NCBI GenBank assembly: GCA_013397845.1 | Contig: VZTG01004595.1 | Location: 62,001 to 126,000 of the forward strand | Origin: Melanocharis versteri | Taxonomy: Eukaryota > Chordata > Aves > Passeriformes > Melanocharitidae | Direction of reading: 5' to 3' | Length of the DNA stretch: 64,000 nucleotides | In this document: one piece after another, positions 25,001-34,145 of the stretch | Position numbering within the stretch: position 1 is the stretch's first letter | How the letters are laid out: each line of letters begins with the position of its first letter | Notes under the pieces: generated by a model | Seen by the model: the letters and a program-made list of their open reading frames with translations, nothing else | What the model was told of the DNA's origin: nothing | Database searches by the model: none | Program-made: the position numbers and the translations under genes

Positions 25001-28000
25001 TGGAGAGGTTTCTCTGCCCCAAATACAGGTTTCCTGCTTTCCATGTAAATTAGTTACCATTTGCAGTCTGTTCTTTCAGGCCTTTCTGGAAATGGGTTGG
25101 AGGGCTTTGGGGGCCTTTGGTGGTAGTAATCAATCCCACCCTATAGTCCATGCCCACTTCCTCCTACTTGTTCCATGTACTGTGTTGTTGTTCTTTCTCG
25201 TGGACAAGTGCCCTACATCTGCCTGGCCCCTCTTCTCCAGCCAAATCTTGTTCTTCCTCACAGTGTGTTAATATCAGTAGTCCCTGGTTATTACCAGCAA
25301 TTCTTGTCTGTTATTACCAACAGTCCTTGGTTGGCTCCACAGGCATCTGGTTATTGGTGTTTGAGACATACATGAGCCCCTTATTTTCTGGGAATTGAGA
25401 GCGCAAAAGGATTTCACTTTGGACTGCTGTTTATAGGATCAGTAAAGGGTAGGCTTTAATCATAGTAGTTTTCCATCCTGGCCACAATTTGGGTTGGTAA
25501 GATTCTTTGAAAGTTCAATAAAAGAAATATTATTTCACTTGAGTTGCTATTCAGGCAAGAAGAGTAAGTTTCCAAGGCTGTTTGTTAAAAGACAGGTTCT
25601 CACTAAACGCCTATTAGTTCTGGGAAGAGACAGTGTTTCTGTTAAGCTCAAGAAGGGCTTAGTCCAAGTGCAGTTTGTCAGGGCTGAGGCCTAATGAGCA
25701 TTTCTCAGATCTCATTGGGGCCTGGGATGGGGAGGATGCACTCAAAAATCCACCCTACAACTGAAGTCAACTTCTCTGTGCTTCCACAAGATCCCATAAC
25801 CTGCAGCCATTCAATACGGAGCACAAACATCCTTTCACACGATGAAGCCTTTTTTAATTGTATAATGGTTGCCAGCAACACGCTCTCTAATTCCCATGAT
25901 TACATCATCTTAATGTGATTGCTTGGAAGAACTGATTTGTATTCTGCAACACAGAGTTGAGAGATCTGGATTGCTTGGGATGAGTTGCTTTCTGCTGAAA
26001 TAGAAGGAGATAGGTATGGGTTTGAAACCAGGGGACTTGTACTGAAATTTGAAGAAATAAGGTGGGTTTTGGTGGGTTTATTATTTTATTTTTTTAGCAA
26101 ACCCAAAGCTTCAGAAAGCAGAATGAAATTTAAAGTGAGTGCTCAAATGAAATGAGAAATGAGAGAAGATAATTTTTGGATCTTACCATATGGCTGAAAT
26201 AATTTGGCATCCTGGCTACGTTGATCATCCCTGTGTGTTGAATTTCACTGGAAAATGACCCATCCTGCATGCAGCTAAAAATGCTGCATTTGTGGGGCTC
26301 AGTGAGGCACTGCATCACCCCCGGTGTTCCCTGGGAAGAATGGTGTATAGTTCATCTAGTTCTACTTTTTTGAGAATTCCCTAGCTTTTTTTTCTTAAAA
26401 TGTCGTTCCACAGCCTTTCCTTATACTTAACTCATAATTATATAAATACGTGGTATAACTGATACCTCAGAAATGCAGAAAAATTACAGGGAGACTTCAG
26501 TAGCACAATGGGGGCTGTGGTGTGCACAAAAACAGGACTCTTCCCCAGTTTTCAGGTTCCTGTGAGCACACCAGTGAACTCTGTGTAACTACTGCACACC
26601 CAGCCTGGATCAGTGATGAATACCTGCTCCTGAGGTGTAGCCACAGCAGATGCTAGTGTGGAGTGTTTTCAGCACTAGTTGGTATTTAAAAATCTCTTTT
26701 CAACCTGGAAATGCTCTGAAACTTGTCCTAATATTTGTCAGTTAGGACACGAGGTTTTGGCACTTAGCATCAAAAACCAGTTGCCTATTGAATGTAGTAA
26801 TAGTAACTTCCGAGGTGGACAAAGGGCTTTAAAAAGTTCTAAAAACTGCTAGCTATCCTAATAAGGAGCATTTTTTGTTACTAACAGGTTCAGAAACGAT
26901 CACTTTCATTCCACACTGTACTTCATCTTTCTTTTTCCTTATCCAGAATCTCTCCCCAGGTACTTCCAGAGTTGAGGTGAGAACAGTATTAACAGTTCTG
27001 AGGTCCTTGCCTGCTCCCAGTGCAAAGGATAGAAATGTAGCGTCACTGACTGTCCCAGCAATTGATTTCTTTCAACTTTTCTCTGCTGTGTTTTTAGCAC
27101 AAATACCTGAATGAAACGATATAAGATAAATGACATCTGAAGCCAGGTAAATTCTGATAGAAATACCTCTGAAAGGTCCTAGCCAAGCATGTTTAAGCAT
27201 TCATGATTCAGATCATGCTGAATCAAATGACAACATCCTTGACCTCAAACTTCTAAGCCAACTTCTGAAGTTGAAAATTCTGTATGAGGTGGGGACTGTA
27301 GGATGTTGGCAAATGTGGTGTTTTATTGAAGATCAATTATCCAGGTTTTCCATGGAAATGCGGGTGCATGGAGAGGAGATTTTGACAAATTGGCTCTTTT
27401 CCTTAGAGAAAGTGACTTCTTAGCTGGGTGTGCAGCTGTTGGGGACTCAGATTAGTCTCTCTCAAAATGAAAACTTAGTGAAATAGTAAAGTCAAGCTCA
27501 TTGCTACAATTAAGACTTGGACTGCACTTGTTGTGTCAGTGTTCACTCAGCAAGTTAAACTGCCCAGCTCACAAGAGCCCATCCTCAAAGACTGAAGAGA
27601 TCCCGGGTGCAGGGGCTAATGGGATGGTGAAAACCCGCTGACATCACTTTTGACTTCAGTTGCTGGTAAAAAGAAACAGTTGGTGTGAGAGCAGCTCCAG
27701 CTGCACAGCATGGTGGGTAGATGGCACTGTTGGATTGGCTTTGCTGATCTGTGCTCCAGCACCACAGAAATTCCCTGTTACTGACCCAGAGCAGAGTGGG
27801 GAGGCTCTGGGGGTGCAGGAAGGGTGGGGAGGCTACCAGGCCATGGCATCTGCTGGCACCATGACAGGACATGGGAAAGGAGCAGCATTCCTGCTGGATA
27901 CTGCTGTATTCCTGTGGTATTTGAATGGAAGCCCCAGGTGATTAAATCTGTCATTGTAGCACAGGAGTACTGAGGAGAAGCCCTGCTTATTCCTATCACA

Positions 28001-31000
28001 GCTGTAAATAAATTTATAAGATTACTCCTGCTAGTTGGTTTAACAATAGCTCAGTGCATCTGCAGGATTTTCTGGTTCCTTTTGTGTCTCAGGCATATTT
28101 CTGCAGAATGGCACAACTATACGTCAAGCTGAAGTCTCTTGCTATTACTTGAAATGTGAAATGAATGTTAAAAGTCATGGTTTTAAGGAAAAAGAAATTA
28201 TTTCTTTATCATTAGAAGTAAATGTATTTTTAAAATACTGTTTCTCACAATAAATCTACTTCTTTGTACTATATTTGTTGTTCGGTGTGAACAGTATTTA
28301 TCCTTCTACTTTCCATACTGTGTTGGCAAATACTGCCCTGTTTTAACCAAATTAACAGAGACATGTAGCTTAATTGATTCACTTGCTAATGAAGTGCTTG
28401 GCTTCAGCTTATGAACCTTCCTGGTTTTACCCATAATAATTTTTATTAACAGTCATATATTGATTTCATTACACATCTCTGGTGGTCTGGTCGCATCATG
28501 TTGACTTTAATTTAGGCTGTCAGTTGGAAAGAAGGGACAAAGGGATGTGTTGTTCTTACTTGCCAGATAAGCAGGAAATGCTTTTCAGTTTGGTGCTGCA
28601 AAGTCTGATGTGTCCAGCTGAGAGTGTGCTCATGCCATGGTGCAGCATGAAGATGCACAAACCAGTTCAGCACCTTGTGTTTGGTAGTGCTGAGTTCTTC
28701 AGGAGCTAATTTCACTCTTTGGAATTTTTATGTAAGCTTGATTTAGTCAGGGATTTCTGTTGCAGGAGCTGGGTTGCTTTGTTGGGTAATTTCATATCTC
28801 TGCAGCGTTACATTGTACAGGCATAATACCAGCAATGGTACAACAAGAAACTCAGTACCACAGAGTTCATAAGAGAAGCAAAAGGTACAGATGAGAAGGG
28901 AAAAATTTCTTGCCAGCCCTCTGAGGTGATTTCAATGATCTTAGAGGTCTTTTCCACTCTTAATGATTCTGTAATTGGTATCCACTCCCCTGGTCTTCTT
29001 CCAGAAATAGCCTATGTTCATTTATTTGCTTGTTGCAGTTAACATTTTCAGGTGTGTGGGAGGGCTTCATCCCTCTCTGCTAAGGGAACACATCCTTTGG
29101 AAACAACCTAAATGTTCAACCAGTTAGCTATAAAAGTGAAAACCAGCTGGAGATTCTTTCCATCAGCAGGTATGATAATTGGTGTTAGCTGAGAAACGTG
29201 TGGGCTGCTTGGAGCTGTTAAACCAGCTGAAGTGTATTTGAGCAGAGTAAGATCAGAAGAAGCCTTCTTTAAAGGAATCAGCTGGAAACAGATACTTAAA
29301 GTCTAACTTCTTTGATGTCTTTTTCTGGGAGGCCAGAGGATTTCCTGATGGGCTGAAAACCCAAGCATCACTAGTAAGCTTGTATTTTGCATGCTTTATT
29401 TTTATGTTTTTTGTTAAGTAGTTATTGGAATTAGATTTATTCTAGAGAATATATTTGAGGGGTGAGGTGGGTGGTGCTCCCTTGGTTGTTTTTTTGGGGT
29501 TTGTTTTTGGTTTTTTTTTAATCTGGCCATCTTTTCTCACCATTATTATGTCCTTTGTAAGTGGTAGGTGTGGTGTTTGGGGCCTGTGGAACAGATGTGG
29601 ATTCTGCTTTCTTTGTAAGTGAGGAGTACCTGGCTTCTGACCTGACTTGCTGAGTTGAGAACTTGCTGAAGGCTGTATGTCAAAAGTCTTCTACTAAAGA
29701 GTTAGCATGGATTTGGTCTGGCAGTGACAAGAAGTGCAGGGAGCAGAGGAACTGTGACTGTATAATTAACTATCTTCTAAAGGCAGTTGGTTTCACCTAG
29801 TTACTTATATCCAGAATTTTGCTTAGCCTGGCTGGTCCAGATATGTGATAATGAGGTGATTTATCTTTTCAACATTAGTACTTTGGTGCTTCTGTTCTCC
29901 TTGGGCAGTGTTATTGTTGAACTGATTTCAGTGTGTAGAAGTACTTGAATAATCATAATTTGAAGAAGATTTAACTTCTTAGCCTCTAATCCTGGAATGA
30001 TAACTGGGTGGAAAGATCCTGCCAATGATACTGCTAACTCTGTAGTTTAATGAATTGGTCTGGGATGTATTCAAAAAATTATTCTCGGGTTTATTCTGGA
30101 ATTTGTTTTTAGTGGTAGCATTGTCCACTTTATGGAGTATGCTTGAAGTTTAATTTGCTTTGAATAGAATTACTGCTTTCACATTCTTTGCCAACTTCAT
30201 TATCTCCAGGTAATATTTTCTGATGGCATCTTTTTAATTGCTATTTCATCACTCAGCTTGGTTATTGTCTTTTTTTGCCCATTAGCAATTTCCTTTTCCC
30301 AAGTGGAATGCGTGACCACTTTGATGCAGGGGAAGAGATGTTCTTGTGTATGAGGAGAGTAGGGAGAATCCTTCCTCCTGCTTTAACTTAGGACCAGCTG
30401 TGATTTCTGGCTCCTTTCCTCTTCTCTGTCCTCCTCTTTTCCTTTTGGAACTGTTTCAATAATGTTATGGGGACTTGTACTTTTTTCTTTAGAGCACATC
30501 TGCCTTGTTATGCATTCTTTTATACTGTAGATAATCAGAAGCTGTGAAGAAATGAGTTTTTCCTACTGTAATGGTTTTTATGATGTGCAGGGCTTTTTTT
30601 TCTCATAAATAAACAAACAGCTTTCTTCTCACTATACAAGGTACAAACAAGATTTCCCTGGTTATCTGTTGCTTAAAATCCAAGCACTTCTGCACCCTGC
30701 AAGCGTGAACACTTAATATGCATGTCTTTGACTCTTCAGATCCATGTGCAGGCTGAAAGCAGTGGGTCAGGGATTCTTTCACTATGTGCGCAGTCTTGGT
30801 CTGCAATGTCAAAAAATGTTACTGAGAGATAATCCTTAGACCCGTGTACGATGAACTCCTGATCCAAGTTCCTTGTGGACATGTGTCAAAGGCATATGAG
30901 TGGTTTTAGAAAGTGCTAATTGGCATTTGGGGTTGCAGCTGCAGCCCTGCAAGTGGACGTGGGCAGTTTCATCACGTTCTTTCTTCTGATCGTGAATTGC

Positions 31001-32987
31001 ATTATTGCTGCCACCAATGTTATGTTCTAGGAGTCCTGTTTTGAATCCCCTACCTTTGAAATGACTTCTGCATTAGTCTGTGATGCTGCAACGTTACCAG
31101 AATTAGGGATGGGAAATTCTAAAATGTCTTTGGAATCCAAGTACAGGTCCAGGCTGAGAGGCATTTGTTTCTGCTCTGAAAACTAAGTAATACCAGACAA
31201 CCAAGGGAAGAGGCGTCATACCTTCCTCTGTGCTGCAGTTCTCTGTGAAGGTGTGGTGCCTTTTGGAGGAACTCTGGAAATTAAAACAGAAAAAAAAAGT
31301 CAAGTTCTAGATAATTTTGTAGCACACTTGCTTTTGGAAAGATATGTAATATGATGAGGCTTGAGCCTTAGTGTCAGGGCTAAAACTGCTTTCTGTGAAC
31401 ATCCCCAGAGAAACATCTTATAGTGTCTTATTTCTGCTGCTCCGCACTTGTAGGGTACTAGCTCATGGTTTTAATGGAATCCTGCTTTGTAATAACCCAT
31501 TCTACATAAATGTATTTAAGAAAAGTTGGAGAGCCATGAACCTCCTATGAACTGGGGGGTGTGTAAGGTGTTCTGCCCTCCTTGTCAGTTTCCTAATGAT
31601 GCTGAGATGCAAATAGTCACCTCTGCAGTGTTGGTTGTTGGGAAACTTGCTTGAAGATGGATTTACAGAATGTGTCTTTAATTTCTGCACAGAATGTGGT
31701 CCTCTCAGGAGGATCCACGATGTTCAGGGACTTTGGACGACGACTGCAAAGGGATTTGAAGAGAGTGGTGGATGCGAGATTGCGGCTTAGTGAGGAACTC
31801 AGTGGTGGTCGGATAAAAGTAAGTGATTGTTTCAAGTGCATTAATTACATGACTCGTGACAGAAATCAAGTTCAAAGTTTTCACCTCACTAGTGGAAATA
31901 CATTGTAAAGTCAGCAGGATATGTTTATGTGCTGTTAAATGCACTGGTAGCCTTGCAGCGTATGACATCTCTTTATAGGAATCTTAAAATTACTGTGAGC
32001 AGTTCTGGTTTTCCTTCTAGGAGATGTGTGAGCAGTAGGCAAGAGGGATTTAACGTTGTGTCCTTCCTCATAGTTACCATGAAGAGTTTTATGACTTGGT
32101 CTCCTAGGGGGAACATAGGTTAATAGGTGTGGTAGTGATGTGAATAGAGGGTTGAAGGTGTATGGTTCTGACCATGTTAAGTTTGAAAACCAGCTAAATA
32201 CAAACTGTTTCCTTTAGCCCAAACCAGTGGAAGTTCAAGTGATAACACATCACATGCAGCGTTACGCAGTTTGGTTTGGAGGTTCCATGCTGGCTTCAAC
32301 AGTAAGTCTTCATCAAAGTTATTCTTAATTTTTATTGCCTGTTGAATTCTGGATGTATTTGATCTGAGTACTAAGTTTTAAACTTTTTTGTTGTGACAGC
32401 CTAAACTGTGTCACATTCTGGAATCCTTACCCAAGTTTTATCTCAGTAAAATTTGTACAGGGCAAATGGGAGCTTTGCTCGAGTAAGGATATAATGATTT
32501 GACATAATTCTGAAGTAGTTTTTATATTACAGTTGCAATATAGTGCCTTTATAGCACTAGAGATTAGTTAGGACTTCAGGAATATAGAATCCAAATCAAT
32601 AGTCTTAAGTGCAGGAGTGAAGCAAGTACAGGAAAATGCAGGCAACTGCTGTCTCCAAAGTGGGATTTCTTTTTGCTATGTTTAAAACCAGTCTTCTGAC
32701 CAGACAAACTTTTCTTGATTAGTTGTATTCATATCCTAATATTTCTAGGTTTTTTTATATTTCAAAAATGTAATACCATGTCATAAAGCTGCAATCTACA
32801 GAAATGCTAAAACGTTATCTTATTTGTTGGGGTTTTTTTCTACTTTATATGTTCTTATGCCTTTGGGGGGATTTGTTTTATATTTTTATAGCCAGAGTTT
32901 TTCCAAGTATGTCACACCAAGAAGGACTATGAAGAGTATGGCCCTAGCATTTGTCGTCATAATCCTGTTTTTGGAGTCATGTCATAA
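6880..32987 (+). CDS. ACTR3B: ACTR3B, actin-related protein 3B (12 coding exons)
   Basis: Arp3B is the alternative Arp3 subunit of the Arp2/3 complex, which nucleates branched actin filaments in the cytoplasm. Coding exons: 6880-6923, 14470-14525, 16330-16454, 17390-17500, 17864-17959, 18114-18221, 19487-19630, 20234-20407, 22871-22963, 31693-31818, 32218-32301, 32892-32987. They sum to 1257 nt, 418 residues plus TAA, equal to the family length. Every intron is GT-AG. Visible actin-fold motifs are the first phosphate loop (residues 11-15, DGGTG), the second (169-173, DSGDG) and the adenine-binding GGSTMF (323-328); the C-terminus is FGVMS. Paralogue-specific residues ([45 protein letters not shown]) point to 3B, not ACTR3. 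The start is supported by homology and a good Kozak context (A at -3, G at +4). Oddity: Gly at position 12, where Arp3 proteins usually have Cys. Confidence 0.97.
7105..7262 (+). mobile_element. CR1 LINE, 3' end fragment
   Basis: Contains the CR1 3' signature on the plus strand: gaggagtcaccatccctgga, ggtgtt, ggactcgaggacgtc and cttttccaacct, ending in a decayed form of the terminal octamer repeat. It begins just after the N at 7076 and splits the CpG-rich island of exon 1. Confidence 0.8.
7469..7542. repeat. Left arm of a 74-bp inverted repeat in intron 1
   Basis: Reverse complement of 7651-7724 with about 11 mismatches in 74 ungapped positions; the outer 47 bp differ at 4. The core shared block includes ggggacggctggtttca and cggggagagga. 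The arms are separated by 108 nt. Confidence 0.85.
7591..7620 (+). repeat. Pentamer tandem repeat (GTGCG/GTGCT)
   Basis: Six consecutive GTGCN units (G, G, T, T, T, A in the last position), lying inside the spacer of the 74-bp inverted repeat. Confidence 0.8.
7651..7724. repeat. Right arm of a 74-bp inverted repeat in intron 1
   Basis: Pairs with 7469-7542. The outer part reads ccgcttgaaaccagccgtcc. Both arms are GC-rich, so a fold-back would be very stable. No known transposon termini were recognised. Confidence 0.85.
8414..8439 (+). repeat. Short tandem repeat, GTTTAGAA-type, about 3 units
   Basis: Three consecutive copies of an 8-9 base unit, gttttagaa then gtttagaa twice. Minor microsatellite-like feature of intron 1. 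Confidence 0.75.
9580..9655 (+). repeat. Duplicated segment, copy 1
   Basis: Aligns without gaps to 10464-10539 at an offset of 884 bp with about 18 mismatches in 76 (about 76 percent identity). The best conserved block is caggcctcagtcctgtaaa. An old local duplication, or two members of an unclassified dispersed repeat. Confidence 0.65.
10464..10539 (+). repeat. Duplicated segment, copy 2
   Basis: Partner of 9580-9655; the conserved block here reads caggcttcagtcctgtaaa. The similarity fades on both sides. Confidence 0.65.
14470..14525 (+). CDS. ACTR3B: ACTR3B exon 2 (residues 15-34)
   Basis: Encodes [18 protein letters not shown] plus split codons at both ends. The acceptor is tttttctag and the donor gtgagtag. 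It continues the phosphate loop of exon 1. The upstream intron enters in phase 2 and the downstream intron leaves in phase 1. Confidence 0.96.
16330..16454 (+). CDS. ACTR3B: ACTR3B exon 3 (residues 34-75)
   Basis: Begins by completing Cys34, then [16 protein letters not shown], and ends DKPTYATK. The acceptor is ttttttaag and the donor gtgagc. IRESAKV (Arg) and GDEAID match the 3B paralogue. The exon ends on a codon boundary. Confidence 0.97.
17390..17500 (+). CDS. ACTR3B: ACTR3B exon 4 (residues 76-112)
   Basis: Encodes [17 protein letters not shown] through EDHYFLM, a highly conserved actin-family stretch. The acceptor is ctgttacag and the donor gtgagt. Both ends are on codon boundaries. 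Confidence 0.97.
17864..17959 (+). CDS. ACTR3B: ACTR3B exon 5 (residues 113-144)
   Basis: Encodes [17 protein letters not shown] through GLYIAVQ. The acceptor is tttttgcag and the donor gtgaac. Leu in REYLAE is the 3B state. Thirty-two whole codons, phase 0 at both ends. Confidence 0.97.
18114..18221 (+). CDS. ACTR3B: ACTR3B exon 6 (residues 145-180)
   Basis: Encodes [18 protein letters not shown] through VTHVIPV and carries the second phosphate loop, DSGDG, at residues 169-173. The acceptor is gtgctgtag and the donor gtgagt. Thirty-six whole codons. Confidence 0.97.
19487..19630 (+). CDS. ACTR3B: ACTR3B exon 7 (residues 181-228)
   Basis: Encodes [18 protein letters not shown] through SLETAKAIK. 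The acceptor is cctacatag. The donor gtacac is the weakest of the gene by consensus. Phase 0 at both ends. Confidence 0.97.
20234..20407 (+). CDS. ACTR3B: ACTR3B exon 8 (residues 229-286)
   Basis: Encodes [18 protein letters not shown] through [10 protein letters not shown]. The acceptor is tcttgacag and the donor gtaaga. It contains the stretch that best separates 3B from ACTR3 ([15 protein letters not shown]). Fifty-eight whole codons. Confidence 0.97.
22871..22963 (+). CDS. ACTR3B: ACTR3B exon 9 (residues 287-317)
   Basis: Encodes [17 protein letters not shown] through DVRRPLYK. The acceptor is ttcattttag and the donor gtatgg. Residue 293 is Met (codon 22889-22891), a 3B-specific residue where ACTR3 has Thr. 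Thirty-one whole codons. Confidence 0.97.
24719..25519 (-). mobile_element. Possible LTR-like element in ACTR3B intron 9
   Basis: On the minus strand there is a TATA-like ATAAAAAGG (plus 24994-25003), then about 250 nt later AATAAA (plus 24745-24750), then an end in CA (plus TG at 24719-24720), an order typical of an LTR. A 9-base direct repeat AAAAGAAAT occurs at 24711-24719 and 25520-25528. It is A-rich, longer than usual target duplications and overlaps the proposed first base, so the boundaries are weak. No coding content. Confidence 0.3.
28920..28977 (+). mobile_element. CR1 LINE, 3' tail fragment
   Basis: Contains tcaatgatcttagaggtctt followed by ttccactcttaatgattctg, the last 50-60 bases of the avian CR1 3' end on the plus strand. 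Severely 5'-truncated. Confidence 0.75.
31693..31818 (+). CDS. ACTR3B: ACTR3B exon 10 (residues 318-359)
   Basis: Encodes [17 protein letters not shown] through EELSGGRIK. The GGSTMF segment lines the adenine pocket of actin-fold proteins. The acceptor is ttctgcacag and the donor gtaagt. It follows the 8.7-kb intron, the longest in the gene. Confidence 0.97.
31819..32891 (+). other. ACTR3B: ACTR3B introns 10 and 11 region
   Basis: Intron 10 (31819-32217) and intron 11 (32302-32891) flank exon 11. Both have gtaagt donors. Nothing else recognised. Confidence 0.85.
32218..32301 (+). CDS. ACTR3B: ACTR3B exon 11 (residues 360-387)
   Basis: Encodes [18 protein letters not shown] through GGSMLAST. 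The acceptor is cctttag and the donor gtaagt. Twenty-eight whole codons. Confidence 0.97.
32892..32987 (+). CDS. ACTR3B: ACTR3B exon 12, coding part (residues 388-418 and stop)
   Basis: Encodes [18 protein letters not shown] through NPVFGVMS followed by TAA. The acceptor is atttttatag. EEYGP (Tyr) is the 3B form. The exon continues into the 3' UTR. Confidence 0.97.
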   Translation, partial: PEFFQVCHTKKDYEEYGPSICRHNPVFGVMS

Positions 32988-33830
32988 TGCTCATCCAATG
33001 GAAATAAGATCTCTGATACCGTGCTGGTGAAGAAACTCATGCAGTGCAGAGGAAGGCAGCAGATACTGTAAATACTGAAGCAAGATGTGGTTAACTCTGA
33101 GGCTTTTGGATCACCATTGTGCACCAGAGCACAGCTTACAGCCCCAAGTCATTTCAGTACGAGCTATTTCTCTGCTGACTACTCAGAGCATTTCCTTCTT
33201 TCTTCCTAAATGTGAGGTAATTGAAAATAGGTAAGTCTCAGTTTAGGAGGTTGTGCAAATACTACTGAAACTGAATCTAGAAGAATAAGGCAGTATTCTA
33301 CTGCTTGTGGAAAGATCTAAACCTTTCCCACTTGTGCCCTGAGTTTGCAATCAAACCTTTAGCAATGGAGCACTAAATACCACATTGCCTTTAGGGGAGT
33401 TGGAATGGATACAGGTACCTACCCAAATGGAATAGATTGCAGGATTGGGACAGTACTTTGTAAATGTAGGTTTTCATATCATTTTGTATTTTATGATATT
33501 AGGGTGAATTGATGACTACTTCTAAGCACGAACAGCTATCAATGTCATGGAGTGGTGTTATGCATTTCCAGGTGTGAGGCATGTATTGCAGTTGTGCTGG
33601 TATATTTTTGGGGAAAAAATAAGCCATGTATGATAGAAACTGATCTGTTCATGTTTGGATGATACAAAGTGATTTACGGTATTGTACGAAGTTTATTATA
33701 GCCACTGTTCCTTTGTTTTGAATTTTCTGAAACTGTTTTTTAGGAGATGATGTTTTGTTTTGCTGTTGGTGAGTGGTGGATGACACACGGGCCTTGCACC
33801 AGTGAAATAAAAGCTGTTAACATCTTTATG
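32988..33830 (+). other. ACTR3B: ACTR3B 3' UTR
   Basis: Sequence from the stop codon to about 20 nt past the first strong AATAAA, with a GT-rich stretch (tgtttgtggt) just after, as expected for a cleavage site. The end is estimated to within about 15 nt. No other gene or repeat was recognised inside it. Confidence 0.75.
33806..33811 (+). promoter_or_regulatory. ACTR3B: Polyadenylation signal AATAAA of ACTR3B
   Basis: Canonical AATAAA about 820 nt after the stop codon, followed at 20-30 nt by a GT-rich downstream element. Confidence 0.75.
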
Positions 33831-33910
33831 AATGTTTGTGGTAGTCCTGATTTACTCCCCTACATCATCTCATGAGGTTGGCTTTGCATTTGTATGTCAG
33901 TGTATGTGGG

Positions 33911-34145
33911 ATCACATAGACTGAGTGTCAAGGGACCTCTGAAGATTTCTGGTCCAGACTTGTTTAGTGCAGGGCTCACTTCAAAATCACCTCTCTTTGC
34001 TCAGGGCCAGTCAAGTTTTTGTGAATTGAGGTTCCTGAACATCTGGGCAAGCTGTTCCAGGGTTTAAGTACTCTGTTATGGGTACGTGTTTCTGTGTTTT
34101 GGACAGAGCTTTTGTTCTTCTATGGTTTAAATCTACTAACCCTGT
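33911..34145 (-). mobile_element. Old, divergent CR1 LINE 3' fragment
   Basis: Read on the plus strand the order of blocks matches the reverse complement of CR1: a decayed atcacatagactgag opening, gggacctctgaagatt, ctggtccagac, then gggcaagctgttccagggtt and atggtttaaatctac. Many substitutions make this much older than the other CR1 pieces. It lies just past the ACTR3B poly(A) site. Confidence 0.5.

Larger units (their letters stand above)
22964..31692 (+). other. ACTR3B: ACTR3B intron 9 (8.7 kb)
   Basis: Largest intron, gtatgg to tgcacag. It contains a possible LTR-like element (24719-25519) and a small CR1 3' tail (28920-28977). The remainder shows only short frames without domains and no recognisable RNA gene. 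Confidence 0.85.

Noticed and set aside
6880..32987. Assignment of the gene to ACTR3 rather than ACTR3B
   Set aside because: Residues in exons 3, 5, 8, 9, 10 and 12 follow the 3B pattern, including Met293 and KDYEEYGP.
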